From NCBI RefSeq assembly GCF_014117215.1, contig NZ_JACGXS010000006.1, positions 62,001 through 126,000 on the forward strand: a DNA stretch of 64,000 nucleotides, written 5' to 3'. The notes under the pieces are model-generated. The model searched no databases. It was not told the origin of the DNA and saw nothing but the letters and a program-made list of their open reading frames with translations. Positions within the stretch are counted from its first letter, which is position 1. Each line of letters begins with the position of its first letter. The position numbers were made by a program, and so were the translations under genes. Of the stretch, positions 34,700-43,032 are shown piece by piece. Origin of the DNA: Stenotrophomonas tumulicola (lineage in GTDB: Bacteria; Pseudomonadota; Gammaproteobacteria; Xanthomonadales; Xanthomonadaceae).

Positions 34700-35770
34700 A
34701 TGAACCTGCCCACGCTGTCCCGTTACCTGCCCTCCCCGCTTGCGGACTGGCGACCGCGCCTGCCCGGGCTGCTGCTGGTCGGGCTGCTGGCAGCGGCCTC
34801 GCTGTGGCTGGCAGGGGGACGATGGGCACAGGCGCATGGGGTGAGCGCGTTGACGCTGTCCATCCTCGGCGGGATCGTGGTCGGCAATTCGGTGTACGCG
34901 GGCATGGCCGGGCTCTGCGAAGCAGGCGTTGGATTCGCCAAGCACTGGCTGCTGCGTGCCGGCATCGTGCTGTACGGCCTGCGCCTGACCTTCCAGGACA
35001 TCGGCCAGGTCGGCCCGGCCGGGGTGGCGATCGACGTGCTGGTAGTGGCCAGCACGTTCGGCCTGGCATGCTGGCTGGGCACCCGCGTGTTCAAGCTGCA
35101 GCGTGACACGGCGATGCTGATTGGCGCGGGCAGCGCCATCTGCGGCGCCGCGGCGGTGATGGCGGCCGGACCGGTGGTTCGTGGCCGCGCCAGCGCGGTC
35201 ACCGTCGCCGTATCCACCGTCGTGGTGTTCGGCACGCTGGCGATGTTCCTCTACCCGGCGCTGTACCGGTTCGGCCTGGACCACGGCTGGCTGGCAATGG
35301 ATGCGCGGCAGTTCGGGGTATATACCGGGGCCACCGTGCACGAAGTCGCCCAGGTGGTCGCGGCCGGACGCGCGGTTGGCGAAGCCGCAGCCGATACGGC
35401 GGTCATCACCAAGATGGTACGGGTCATGTTGCTGGCACCGTTCCTGGTGCTGCTGTCGGCCGCGCTGTCACGGCAGGCACCGCAGGCCGGCGGCGGTCGC
35501 GCGCCGATCATGGTGCCCTGGTTTGCGTTCGGCTTCGTGGTGGTGGCCGGACTGAACTCCCTGCATCTGCTGCCCGGCAGCCTGCACGCGGCGCTGCTGC
35601 AGCTGGACACGATCCTGCTGGCGATGGCGATGGCCGCGTTGGGGTTGGCCACGCAGGTGTCTGCCCTGCGCGAAGCCGGCCTGAAACCGCTGCTGCTGGC
35701 CGCCTGCCTGTTCGCCTGGCTGGTGATCGGCGGCGGGGCGATCCACCGGGGCGTGACGATGCTGGGTTGA
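34700..35770 (+). CDS. YeiH-family putative sulfate exporter / membrane protein (UPF0324)
   Basis: The protein has 356 residues and about ten membrane helices. Motifs of the family are GIVVGN, GIVLYGLRLTFQDI, GAGSAICGAAAVMA and YTGATVHEVAQVVAAGR. The family is annotated as a putative sulfate exporter, but the transported molecule is not well established. The ATG at 34700 matches conserved N-termini; the frame is open 21 codons further. The divergent YeiE-like gene is the probable regulator. Confidence 0.87.
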   Translation: MNLPTLSRYLPSPLADWRPRLPGLLLVGLLAAASLWLAGGRWAQAHGVSALTLSILGGIVVGNSVYAGMAGLCEAGVGFAKHWLLRAGIVLYGLRLTFQDIGQVGPAGVAIDVLVVASTFGLACWLGTRVFKLQRDTAMLIGAGSAICGAAAVMAAGPVVRGRASAVTVAVSTVVVFGTLAMFLYPALYRFGLDHGWLAMDARQFGVYTGATVHEVAQVVAAGRAVGEAAADTAVITKMVRVMLLAPFLVLLSAALSRQAPQAGGGRAPIMVPWFAFGFVVVAGLNSLHLLPGSLHAALLQLDTILLAMAMAALGLATQVSALREAGLKPLLLAACLFAWLVIGGGAIHRGVTMLG

Positions 35771-35817
35771 GCGGAAGCCTTCCGCTGCGCTCGCCGGGCA
35801 TGGCCCGGTGCTACGGG

Positions 35818-35852
35818 TTGGCGGTTGGCGGTTGGCGGTTGGCGGTTGGCGG
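35818..35852. repeat. Heptamer tandem repeat TTGGCGG x5 upstream of dbpA
   Basis: Five perfect copies of TTGGCGG run from 35818 to 35852, 30 bp before the dbpA start codon. A SMAG-type inverted element ending CGGTGCTAC precedes it (about 35790-35814). The repeat is a candidate for slippage, and each unit offers a TTGGCG that resembles a -35 hexamer. Confidence 0.9.
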
Positions 35853-35871
35853 CGACACCCATCCACGCAGG

Positions 35872-35877
35872 TACAAT
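35872..35877 (+). promoter_or_regulatory. Possible -10 element of dbpA giving a near-leaderless mRNA
   Basis: TACAAT ends 5 bp before the dbpA ATG, so a transcript from it would start at or next to the start codon. The last heptamer gives TTGGCG at 35846-35851, with a long 20-bp spacer. An AGGT 10 bp before ATG could instead be a Shine-Dalgarno sequence of a longer transcript. Confidence 0.35.
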
Positions 35878-35882
35878 GCGCC

Positions 35883-37259
35883 ATGAATGAATTCTCTACC
35901 CTGCCGTTGAGCCCGGCCCTGCAGCCCGGCCTGGATGCTCTCGGCTACACCACCCTCACCGAGGTGCAGGCGCGCAGCCTGCCAGCCATCCTCGACCGCC
36001 GCGATGTGATCGCACAGGCCCCCACCGGCAGCGGCAAGACCGCGGCCTTCGGCCTGGGCGTGCTGCAGGCGCTGGATCCGGCCACCCAGCGGGTGCAGGC
36101 ACTGGTGCTGTGCCCCACGCGCGAACTGGCCGACCAGGTCGGCAAGCAGATCCGCAAGCTGGCCACCGGCATCCCCAACATGAAGCTGCTGGTGCTGACC
36201 GGCGGCACGCCGCTGGCCCCGCAGCTGGCCTCGCTGGAGGCGCACCACCCGCACGTGGTGGTGGGTACCCCCGGTCGCGTGCAGGAGCTGGCGCGCAAGC
36301 GCGCGTTGAACCTGGGCGCGGTGCGCACGCTGGTGCTGGACGAAGCCGATCGCATGCTGGACATGGGCTTTGAAGAGCCCATCCGCGAAATCGCCGGGCG
36401 CACCCACAAGGACCGCCAGACGCTGCTGTTCTCCGCCACGTTCCCGGATGCGATCCGCGCCATCGGCCACGATGTACTGCGAGATGCGGTGGAAGTGACG
36501 GTGGACGGCGCCGACCATGCGCCGGACATCCGCCATGTGTTCTGCGAGGTGGAGCCTGCGCACCGGCAGAAGGCGCTGGCCGGCCTGCTGCTCAAGCACA
36601 CGCCGGAATCGGCGGTGGTGTTCTGCAATACCCGCAAGGATGTCGACGAGGTCGCCAACTCGCTGCAGCAGTTCGGCTTCTCGGCGCTGGCGCTGCATGG
36701 CGACATGGAACAGCGCGACCGCGAGGAAGTACTGGTGCGCTTCGCCAACCGCAGCTGCAACGTGCTGGTGGCCAGTGACGTGGCCGCGCGCGGACTGGAC
36801 GTGGAAGACCTGGCGGTGGTGATCAACTACGAACTGCCGACCGACATCGAAACCTACCAGCACCGCGTCGGCCGCACCGGCCGCGCCGGCGCCAGCGGCA
36901 TGGCGATCAGCCTGGTGGCCGGGCGTGAGAAGTCCCGTGCCGATGCACTGGAAGCACAGCGCGGCAAGCCGCTGGACTGGCAGAAGACACCACTGGCGAC
37001 CGCGCGTCCGGCCGAACTGCCACAGGCGGCCATGCGCACGCTGCGCATCGATGGCGGCAAGACCGACAAGCTGCGCCCGGGCGACATCCTTGGCGCGCTG
37101 ACCGGCGATGCCGGGCTGGCCGGCAAGCACATCGGCAAGATCGCGATCTACCCGACGCGTTCCTACGTGGCCATCGCCCGCGAATACGCCAACAAGGCCA
37201 TGGCCAGGCTGGAAGAAGGCAAGATCAAGGGCCGCCGGTTCCGCACCCGGGTGATGTAG
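35883..37259 (+). CDS. dbpA: ATP-dependent RNA helicase DbpA
   Basis: This DEAD-box helicase has 458 residues. Motifs are in order: the Q-motif region, APTGSGKTAAF (Walker A), PTRELADQ, TPGRVQ, DEADRMLDMGFE, SATFPD, ARGLDVEDL and HRVGRTGRAG. The C-terminal domain TLRIDGGKTDKLRPGDILGA is the RNA-binding domain of DbpA, which targets hairpin 92 of 23S rRNA during large-subunit assembly. The pattern sets it apart from RhlE and SrmB. The gene stands alone on the plus strand. Confidence 0.93.
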   Translation: MNEFSTLPLSPALQPGLDALGYTTLTEVQARSLPAILDRRDVIAQAPTGSGKTAAFGLGVLQALDPATQRVQALVLCPTRELADQVGKQIRKLATGIPNMKLLVLTGGTPLAPQLASLEAHHPHVVVGTPGRVQELARKRALNLGAVRTLVLDEADRMLDMGFEEPIREIAGRTHKDRQTLLFSATFPDAIRAIGHDVLRDAVEVTVDGADHAPDIRHVFCEVEPAHRQKALAGLLLKHTPESAVVFCNTRKDVDEVANSLQQFGFSALALHGDMEQRDREEVLVRFANRSCNVLVASDVAARGLDVEDLAVVINYELPTDIETYQHRVGRTGRAGASGMAISLVAGREKSRADALEAQRGKPLDWQKTPLATARPAELPQAAMRTLRIDGGKTDKLRPGDILGALTGDAGLAGKHIGKIAIYPTRSYVAIAREYANKAMARLEEGKIKGRRFRTRVM

Positions 37260-37261
37260 GT

Positions 37262-37420
37262 CGGGTACCGTACAGTGCGTTCGCCGAGCATGGCTCGGCG
37301 CTACGGATCCGCGGACCAGCACGCCGGCGCACCGACGATACAGGTAGCGCCGAGCCATGCTCGGCGTCGGGTACCGCGCAGTGCGCTCGCCGAGCATGGC
37401 TCGGCGCTACGGATCCGCGG
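37262..37420. repeat. SMAG palindromes between dbpA and apt
   Basis: Three elements lie at about 37280-37304, 37344-37368 and 37387-37411 (inverted, direct, inverted). The flanks are duplicated too: about 52 bp at 37263-37314 recur almost unchanged at about 37369-37420. The genes are convergent, so the hairpins may end transcription from both sides. Confidence 0.8.
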
Positions 37421-37449
37421 CGGTAGGGGATCCGCAGACGGTCGCTTCG

Positions 37450-37989
37450 TCAATAAACCAGTTCGGCGTGCAGCGGCAGGCCCGCTTCCCAGCGGCCGCG
37501 GCCGCCGAGGCCGTCCAGCTCGACCAGCACGCCGGCACCGACCACGTCCACGCCAAGGCGGCGTACCAGCGCCAACGCCGCCACCAGCGTTCCGCCGGTG
37601 GCCAGTACATCGTCGATGACCGCCACGCGGGCGCCGGCCGGCAGCGCGTCGGCATGCATTTCGATGCAGTCGCTGCGGTATTCCAGCGTGTACTCCTCGC
37701 GCAGCACCTTGCCCGGCAGCTTGCCCGGCTTGCGCACCGGCACGAAGCCGATGCCCAGCTCATGCGCCATTGCCGCACCGAGGATGAAACCACGCGATTC
37801 GATTCCCACCACGGCATCCAGCCGCTGGCCACGCCAGCGCGCGCACATGGCGGCGATCGCCGCGCGGAAATCATCGCCATCGGCGAGCAGCGGCATGATG
37901 TCCTTGAACAGGATGCCCGGCTTGGGGAAATCAGCGATGTCGCGCAGGCGCGCGGCCCAGGTCGGTGCGGCGACGGTAGCGTCGGTCAT
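37450..37989 (-). CDS. apt: Adenine phosphoribosyltransferase
   Basis: Apt salvages adenine to AMP using PRPP. The protein has 179 residues. [12 protein letters not shown] near the N-terminus and [14 protein letters not shown] (PRPP-binding loop, about residues 117-130) are characteristic, as are ESRGFILGA and [12 protein letters not shown] at 37989 is the conserved start; an upstream in-frame ATG would add 21 unrelated residues. It follows selO by about 80 bp on the same strand. Confidence 0.94.
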   Translation of the reverse strand: MTDATVAAPTWAARLRDIADFPKPGILFKDIMPLLADGDDFRAAIAAMCARWRGQRLDAVVGIESRGFILGAAMAHELGIGFVPVRKPGKLPGKVLREEYTLEYRSDCIEMHADALPAGARVAVIDDVLATGGTLVAALALVRRLGVDVVGAGVLVELDGLGGRGRWEAGLPLHAELVY

Positions 37990-38067
37990 GGCAGGATCGG
38001 CAGTCTGATGGCGGCATAGGGTAACCGCTTCGCGCCCTGCCTGCCTTGGCAAGGCCCGCCCCGTGCG

Positions 38068-39633
38068 TTACGAACTGCAGGAAAGCATCGAACAACCCGC
38101 CTTGTGGTCGGCCCAGGCGGGACGCTTGCCGGCGTAATGCGCCAACCCGGCCCGTTCGGTATACGGATCGCGCAGCACCTGCTGCAGGGCAAGCACGCCT
38201 CCCAGGTCGCCCTGCTCGGCCCGGTCGATCGCCTCCTGGGCCAGCCAGTTGCGCAGCACGTACAACGGATTTGCCCGTGCCATGCCTGCCTGCCGCGTGT
38301 CCGGCCGCTGTGGATCGGCGCGCACGCGGGCCGCGTAATCATCCAGCCAGGCCACCAGCGGTTCATGCACCGCCGCGGCGCGCGCATCATCATAGAAGAC
38401 GTGGTCCAGCACGCCGCGATCGGGCGCCTGCGGATCCAGCGTCATCAGCGCGCGGTAGGCCAGCGTCATGTCCATGCCGCCCTGCTCCATCAGCTGCTGC
38501 CAGCGCTGGTGCAGTTGCAGGTCATCGTCGCTGGCGGCGGACAGTCCCAGCTTGGCTGCCGCATCGCGTCGCACGCAGGCGCCCAGCGTGGCCTGGTACG
38601 CGTCCAGCCCTGCCTGCAGCGGCTGTACGTCGCCGAACAATGGCGCCAGCGCCTGGGCGAACCGGGTGAGGTTCCAGTACGCCACCTGCGGCTGGGTGCC
38701 GAAGCGGTAGCGCCGCCCCTGGGCATCGGTGGTGTTGGGTGTCCAGCCCGGATCAAAATCCTCCAGCCAGCCGTACGGTCCATAGTCGATGGTCAAGCCG
38801 AGCACGGACATGTTGTCGGTGTTCATCACCCCATGCACGAAGCCGACCCGCATCCAGTGCGCCACCATCTCGGCAGTCCGCACGCAGACCTGCATGAACC
38901 AGTCGCCGTGCAGCGATTCACCGCTGCCCTGCAGGCCGGGGAAATCACGCGCGATGCAGGCATCGACCATCTGCTGCAGCAGCGCCTCCTCACCCCGCGA
39001 TGCCGGCAGTTCGAAGCTGCCAAAGCGCAGGAACGAGGGCGCGACGCGGCAGACGATGGCACCCGGCTCGGGCCGTGCGTGACCGTCATAGAACATGTCG
39101 CGCACCACGTCCTCGCCAGTGCCGACCAGCGACAACGCGCGCGTGGTCGGTACGCCCAGGTAGTGCATCGCTTCACTGCACAGGAATTCGCGGATCGAAG
39201 AACGCAGCACCGCGCGCCCGTCGGCGCCGCGCGAGTAAGGTGTCGGTCCGGCGCCTTTCAGTTGCAGTTCCCAGCGCCTGCCATCGGCTGCCAGCACCTC
39301 GCCCAGCGAAATGGCGCGGCCATCGCCCAGTTGCCCGGCCCAGTGCCCGAACTGGTGGCCACCATAGTTGGCCGCCCATGGCTGCATGCCCTCCAGCAAC
39401 GCATTGCCAGCGAAGACCTGGGCGAAATCCGCGCTGGCGACCAGCGCCGGAGACAGGCCAAGCAGATCGGCCACCTCCGGCCAGTGCGCCAGCAGCGTGG
39501 GGGCCGTCACCGGCGTGGGCAACACCGACGACCACGCCGCGCCGCGCACCTCACGGCGGCGCGGGCCTTGTTCCGGGTCACCCGGCAATGCGCGGATCAG
39601 CTGGTTGTCGAAATGCAATACGTCGGTATCCAT
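38068..39633 (-). CDS. selO: Protein adenylyltransferase SelO (YdiU family)
   Basis: SelO is a pseudokinase-fold enzyme that transfers AMP to Ser, Thr or Tyr of target proteins and is linked to oxidative stress and glutathionylation. The 521 residues include [23 protein letters not shown] (described by its conserved YGGHQFG), [25 protein letters not shown] and [18 protein letters not shown]. It ends in CSS, the redox-active Cys that is selenocysteine in animal homologues. Alone, it is followed by apt and preceded by a glutathione transferase gene, which is interesting given the link to glutathione chemistry. Confidence 0.94.
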   Translation of the reverse strand: MDTDVLHFDNQLIRALPGDPEQGPRRREVRGAAWSSVLPTPVTAPTLLAHWPEVADLLGLSPALVASADFAQVFAGNALLEGMQPWAANYGGHQFGHWAGQLGDGRAISLGEVLAADGRRWELQLKGAGPTPYSRGADGRAVLRSSIREFLCSEAMHYLGVPTTRALSLVGTGEDVVRDMFYDGHARPEPGAIVCRVAPSFLRFGSFELPASRGEEALLQQMVDACIARDFPGLQGSGESLHGDWFMQVCVRTAEMVAHWMRVGFVHGVMNTDNMSVLGLTIDYGPYGWLEDFDPGWTPNTTDAQGRRYRFGTQPQVAYWNLTRFAQALAPLFGDVQPLQAGLDAYQATLGACVRRDAAAKLGLSAASDDDLQLHQRWQQLMEQGGMDMTLAYRALMTLDPQAPDRGVLDHVFYDDARAAAVHEPLVAWLDDYAARVRADPQRPDTRQAGMARANPLYVLRNWLAQEAIDRAEQGDLGGVLALQQVLRDPYTERAGLAHYAGKRPAWADHKAGCSMLSCSS

Positions 39634-39674
39634 GGCACCTTCATGGGGGCGCCGCAGGCCGGCGGCAAGCGCCG

Positions 39675-40364
39675 TCAGCGACCGCGCGGTGCGTCCAGGC
39701 TGCCGCCACGCGCCACCGCACGCTGGTAACCGGGGCGCTGTTCGATGCGCCGCAGGAAATCACGCAGGGTCGGCTTGTCGTCCAGGCCGTCGCCACGGCC
39801 GGCGGCCGCCTGGATCGGAAAACTCATCTGGATGTCCGCGGCGGTGAAACGATCACCGGCGAACCAGGGACTGTCGGCCAGGCGCCGCTCCATCCATTCC
39901 AGGTGCAGGCGTCGCTGCGGGCCGACGAAGCCCTTCTCCGCCTTGTCGGCGATGGCCCGGGCAATCGGCCGGGCGAAGAACGGCATCGGTGCGCTGCGGA
40001 TCCGCGACAGCACCAGGGTCAACAGCATCGGCGGCATCGCCGAACCTTCGGCGTAATGCAGCCAGTAACGGTAATCCATGCGTTCCTGCGCGTCGGCCGG
40101 CAACGGCGGCGGCGACAGGACACGGGCACTGTCATAGCGGTCGGCAAGGTAATCGAGGATCGCCCCCGATTCGGCCAGCACGCGTGTGCCATCCTGCAGG
40201 ACAGGCGCCTTGCCCAGTGCGTGCACCTCGCGCAATGCCGGTGGCGCCAGCAGCGTCTTCGGATCGCGCGGGTACTGCTTCAACGCATATTCCAGCCCCA
40301 ACTCCTCCAGCATCCACAACACGCGCAGCGAACGGGAGTTTTCCAGGTGGTGGACGGTGATCAT
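39675..40364 (-). CDS. Glutathione S-transferase family protein
   Basis: The protein has 229 residues. The N-terminal thioredoxin-like domain ([20 protein letters not shown]) has the Ser-rich active-site start, and [20 protein letters not shown] is the glutathione-binding segment. The C-terminal half is the helical GST domain. ATG at 40364 was chosen because upstream codons show no conservation pattern. Its substrate is unknown. It lies 41 bp before selO on the same strand. Confidence 0.87.
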   Translation of the reverse strand: MITVHHLENSRSLRVLWMLEELGLEYALKQYPRDPKTLLAPPALREVHALGKAPVLQDGTRVLAESGAILDYLADRYDSARVLSPPPLPADAQERMDYRYWLHYAEGSAMPPMLLTLVLSRIRSAPMPFFARPIARAIADKAEKGFVGPQRRLHLEWMERRLADSPWFAGDRFTAADIQMSFPIQAAAGRGDGLDDKPTLRDFLRRIEQRPGYQRAVARGGSLDAPRGR

Positions 40365-40445
40365 GCGCAGGTTCCGCGGCAGGGAAATCGACCGGTACAT
40401 GGTAGAGGGCGGCCGTCGGCCGGCATGTGATGGCAATCAGCGGGC

Positions 40446-40479
40446 AAAAAAAACGCCGGAAGCTTTCGCTTCCGGCGTT
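40446..40479 (-). terminator. Terminator of cspA
   Basis: On the minus strand AACGCCGGAAGC pairs with GCTTCCGGCGTT over 12 bp (loop of 4) and is followed by eight Ts (40446-40453). It is a strong Rho-independent terminator about 30 bp after the cspA stop codon. Confidence 0.88.
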
Positions 40480-40506
40480 TCTGGCTACCTTGCGGCAGCA
40501 GGCCGA

Positions 40507-40716
40507 TTAGTCAGCCTGCACCTGGTCAGCCTGCATGCCCTTCTGGCCCTGCACGGCGACGAAGGTCACCTTCTGGCCTTCCTGCAGCGACTTGAAGCCG
40601 TTGCCCTGGATGGCACGGAAGTGCACGAACAGGTCCGGGCCGCTTTCCGGGGTGATGAAGCCGAAGCCCTTGGCATCGTTGAACCACTTGACGGTACCGC
40701 TCTGACGATCAGACAT
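40507..40716 (-). CDS. cspA: Cold-shock protein, CspA family
   Basis: The protein has 69 residues and a single OB fold. RNP motifs GFGFITPE and LFVHFRAI mark the nucleic-acid-binding surface, and the start [16 protein letters not shown] is typical. Such proteins melt RNA structure after cold shock or in rapid growth. It is monocistronic with a strong terminator. The actual CspA paralogue number cannot be set from one locus. Confidence 0.93.
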   Translation of the reverse strand: MSDRQSGTVKWFNDAKGFGFITPESGPDLFVHFRAIQGNGFKSLQEGQKVTFVAVQGQKGMQADQVQAD

Positions 40717-41019
40717 CTTTGAAACTCCTGAAACAATGTGAAATAAATCGCAGCCTCCGTTATCGGGGCCGAGACTGAGTTGCAGGCGTTGGCAAAGCGG
40801 ATCGATGGAGCGGATCGTGAGATCAACTGCACCAGGCCACGATTTACGGTGACCCTAGCAAACACAGTGGGTCGAACGATACGCGTGTTTCGCCCAAAAA
40901 GCGATAGGGAAGCTATTCATTGTTTTGGGCTTGCAACCCATACATGGCAAGGGGCTTGGGGCCCCTGTGACGTGGACCGGAGCCCAATTCAGATTTCTCT
41001 TACCCTAGACTGGGAGTCC
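40717..41019. promoter_or_regulatory. Shared intergenic region of cspA and the YaiI-family gene
   Basis: The 303 bp hold no gene I can support. The part next to cspA probably encodes a long 5' leader, as is usual for cold-shock genes. AAACAC (40860-40865) and GTGTTT (40885-40890) form an inverted repeat around 19 bp. A GGGGCTTGGGGCCCC hairpin lies near 40957-40971 before the YaiI-family gene. Promoters cannot be placed with certainty. Confidence 0.4.
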
Positions 41020-41496
41020 ATGACTGAATCCACTCCCCGGTTTCCCCGCATCTGGGTCGATGCCGACGCCTGCCCCGTGCCGATCCGCGAGATCCTGTTC
41101 AGGGCCGCAGAGCGTGCCCAGCTGGAGCTGACCCTGGTCGCCAACCACTGGCTGCGCACCCCACCCTCCCGTTGGCTGCGCTCCATCCAGGTACCGCACG
41201 GCCTGGACGTGGCCGATACCGAGATCGTCACCCAGGCCCGGGCCGGCGACCTGGTGGTGACCCAGGACATCCCACTGGCCGTGCTGGTGCTGGAAAAGCA
41301 CGCGGTGGCACTGAACCCGCGCGGCGAGCTGTATACCCCCGACACCATCGCCCAGCGCCTGTCGATGCGCAACTTCATGGAAGAACTGCGTGGCGCGGGC
41401 ATCCAGACCGGCGGCCCCGCTCCGCTGCACGCCCGTGATCGCCAGGCGTTCGCCAATGCGCTGGACCAGTGGCTGGCCAGGCTGCCCCGACGCTGA
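41020..41496 (+). CDS. yaiI: YaiI/YqxD family protein (UPF0178)
   Basis: This 158-residue protein starts with [15 protein letters not shown], the hallmark of the UPF0178 family, and carries DIPLA with [14 protein letters not shown], the second conserved block. The fold is PIN-like, with acidic residues that could bind a metal, but no activity is established. The frame is open another 80 codons upstream through the cspA leader, but ATG at 41020 is the conserved start. It faces the pseudouridine synthase gene. Confidence 0.9.
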   Translation: MTESTPRFPRIWVDADACPVPIREILFRAAERAQLELTLVANHWLRTPPSRWLRSIQVPHGLDVADTEIVTQARAGDLVVTQDIPLAVLVLEKHAVALNPRGELYTPDTIAQRLSMRNFMEELRGAGIQTGGPAPLHARDRQAFANALDQWLARLPRR

Positions 41497-41498
41497 AA

Positions 41499-41547
41499 GG
41501 CAGGAGTCAGGTCCCTTCTGCTGCAGGAAAGGGACCTGGCCCCTGCC
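41499..41547. terminator. Bidirectional hairpin between YaiI-family and RluA-family genes
   Basis: A 19-bp stem (41499-41517 with 41529-41547) includes the heptamer AGGTCCC and its complement, with two mismatches that form G-U pairs in RNA. It starts 3 bp after the YaiI-family stop and covers the last codons of the convergent synthase gene. It lacks T tracts. The repeat word GGTCCCTT is common in Stenotrophomonas intergenic hairpins as far as I know. Confidence 0.6.
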
Positions 41548-42436
41548 CCGCAGCCAGCAGGCGCGTGCTGCTGAACTGCCGGGCTTCACCGGTCAGCGGG
41601 TCGGTGAAAGCCAGCCCCCGCGCCAGCAACTGCAGCGGACGAGCGTAATCGTCGGCGGCCGTCGGCCGGCATCCAGGGTAAAGGTCATCACCCAGGATCG
41701 GCGCGCCCAGCGCGGCCATGTGCACGCGCAACTGGTGTTTTCGCCCGGTTACCGGCCGCAGCCGATACTGCCAGGCCGGCCCTGTCGCATCGATCACCTC
41801 GATCCAGGTTTCACTGTTGGCCGTGCCGGGCACCTCGGCCATGCGGAAGAACGGTTCGCCAGGCTGCAGCCGGCTCTGCCGCTGGAGCGGGAACTGCAGC
41901 GCCGGCAAGGCCGCTGCCCGGGCTTCGTAGACCTTCTCGATGCGCCGTTCGCGGAACAGGCGCTGGTACGCGTCACGGCTTCCGGGCTGGGCGGAGAACA
42001 TCACCAGGCCGGCGGTAAGGCGGTCCAGCCGGTGCAGCGGCACCAACTGCCGGTTCCCGGTGGCCGCCACCAGCCTGGCCAGCAGGGTCTGCTGGACGAA
42101 GCGCCCGGCGGGCGCCACGGGCAGGAAGTGCGGTTTGTCGACCACCAGCAGATGCGCGTCGTGGTGCACGATGCGCTCACTGAACGGAATGACGGGTTCG
42201 TCGGCCACTTCACGGAAATAGCGGATTTCCAGCCCGACCTGCCATGCCTGCGTGGCCGCAAGGGCCCGGCCCTGCGCATCGCGCACCAGGCCGCGGGAGA
42301 AACGGTCCAGCCACTGCTCACGGGCAATGCCCGGAAACCGTGCGCACAGCCCATCCAGCAGGCAGCTCCAGTCGCCGGGTGGCAACTGCAGGCGGCTGGG
42401 CGCGACGGCAGGCGGGATCGATTCGGACGGGTGCAT
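41507..42436 (-). CDS. RluA-family pseudouridine synthase
   Basis: The protein has 309 residues. The catalytic motif is HRLDRLTAGLVMF, with Asp as the nucleophile, and VVDKPHFLPV and VTGRKHQLRVHM are the other family motifs. It isomerises uridine to pseudouridine in rRNA or tRNA; the layout without an S4 domain resembles RluA/TruC-like enzymes, but the target is not certain. ATG at 42436 begins MHPSESIPPAV. The last residues are encoded by a hairpin element (41499-41547), so the C-terminus may vary between strains. Confidence 0.85.
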   Translation of the reverse strand: MHPSESIPPAVAPSRLQLPPGDWSCLLDGLCARFPGIAREQWLDRFSRGLVRDAQGRALAATQAWQVGLEIRYFREVADEPVIPFSERIVHHDAHLLVVDKPHFLPVAPAGRFVQQTLLARLVAATGNRQLVPLHRLDRLTAGLVMFSAQPGSRDAYQRLFRERRIEKVYEARAAALPALQFPLQRQSRLQPGEPFFRMAEVPGTANSETWIEVIDATGPAWQYRLRPVTGRKHQLRVHMAALGAPILGDDLYPGCRPTAADDYARPLQLLARGLAFTDPLTGEARQFSSTRLLAAGQGPGPFPAAEGT

Positions 42437-42478
42437 GGCGCAACCATTATCATGGGCCTCTTTGTCCACGGAACACCC

Positions 42479-43027
42479 ATGGCACTCACCGCCACCATCC
42501 GCAAGGCCGAACTGCAGATCAGCGACATGGATCGCGGCTATTACGCCACGCACAACCTCACCCTGGCCCAGCACCCGTCGGAGACCGACGAGCGGCTGAT
42601 GGTGCGGCTGCTGGCGTTTGCGCTGAATGCCGAGGAGCGCCTGGAGTTCGGTCGCGGCCTGAGCACCGATGACGAGCCGGACCTGTGGCAGCACGACTAC
42701 ACCGGCGACATCCTGCAGTGGATAGACCTGGGGCATCCGGACGAATCGCGCATCCGCAAGGCCTGCAACCGCAGCCGGCAGGTCCAGGTGGTCAACTACG
42801 GTGGCAATGCATCGGACATCTGGTGGCAGAAGCAGGGCAAGGCACTGGAGCGCTTCGGCAACCTGTCCGTGCTGGACCTGCCAGCCGACTTCGTCGACCT
42901 GTGGAGCCAGCAGATCCAGCGCGCGATGCGCTGGAGCGTGCTGGTCCAGGACACCGAAGTGCAGCTCATCAACGACCAGATGCAGCTGGAGGTCACCCCG
43001 ATCTGGCGCAAACGCGCCAAGGACTGA
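42479..43027 (+). CDS. yaeQ: YaeQ family protein
   Basis: The protein has 182 residues and starts MALTATIRKAELQISDMDRG. YaeQ proteins have a restriction-nuclease-like (PD-(D/E)XK) fold. The conserved stretch HPSETDERLMVRLLAFALNA, GLSTDDEPDLWQHDYTGDI and VNYGGNASDIWW are all present. E. coli YaeQ was reported to suppress loss of RfaH; its biochemical role is unknown. It is 5 bp before a flavoprotein gene, so the two are probably co-transcribed. Confidence 0.9.
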   Translation: MALTATIRKAELQISDMDRGYYATHNLTLAQHPSETDERLMVRLLAFALNAEERLEFGRGLSTDDEPDLWQHDYTGDILQWIDLGHPDESRIRKACNRSRQVQVVNYGGNASDIWWQKQGKALERFGNLSVLDLPADFVDLWSQQIQRAMRWSVLVQDTEVQLINDQMQLEVTPIWRKRAKD

Positions 43028-43032
43028 GCGCG

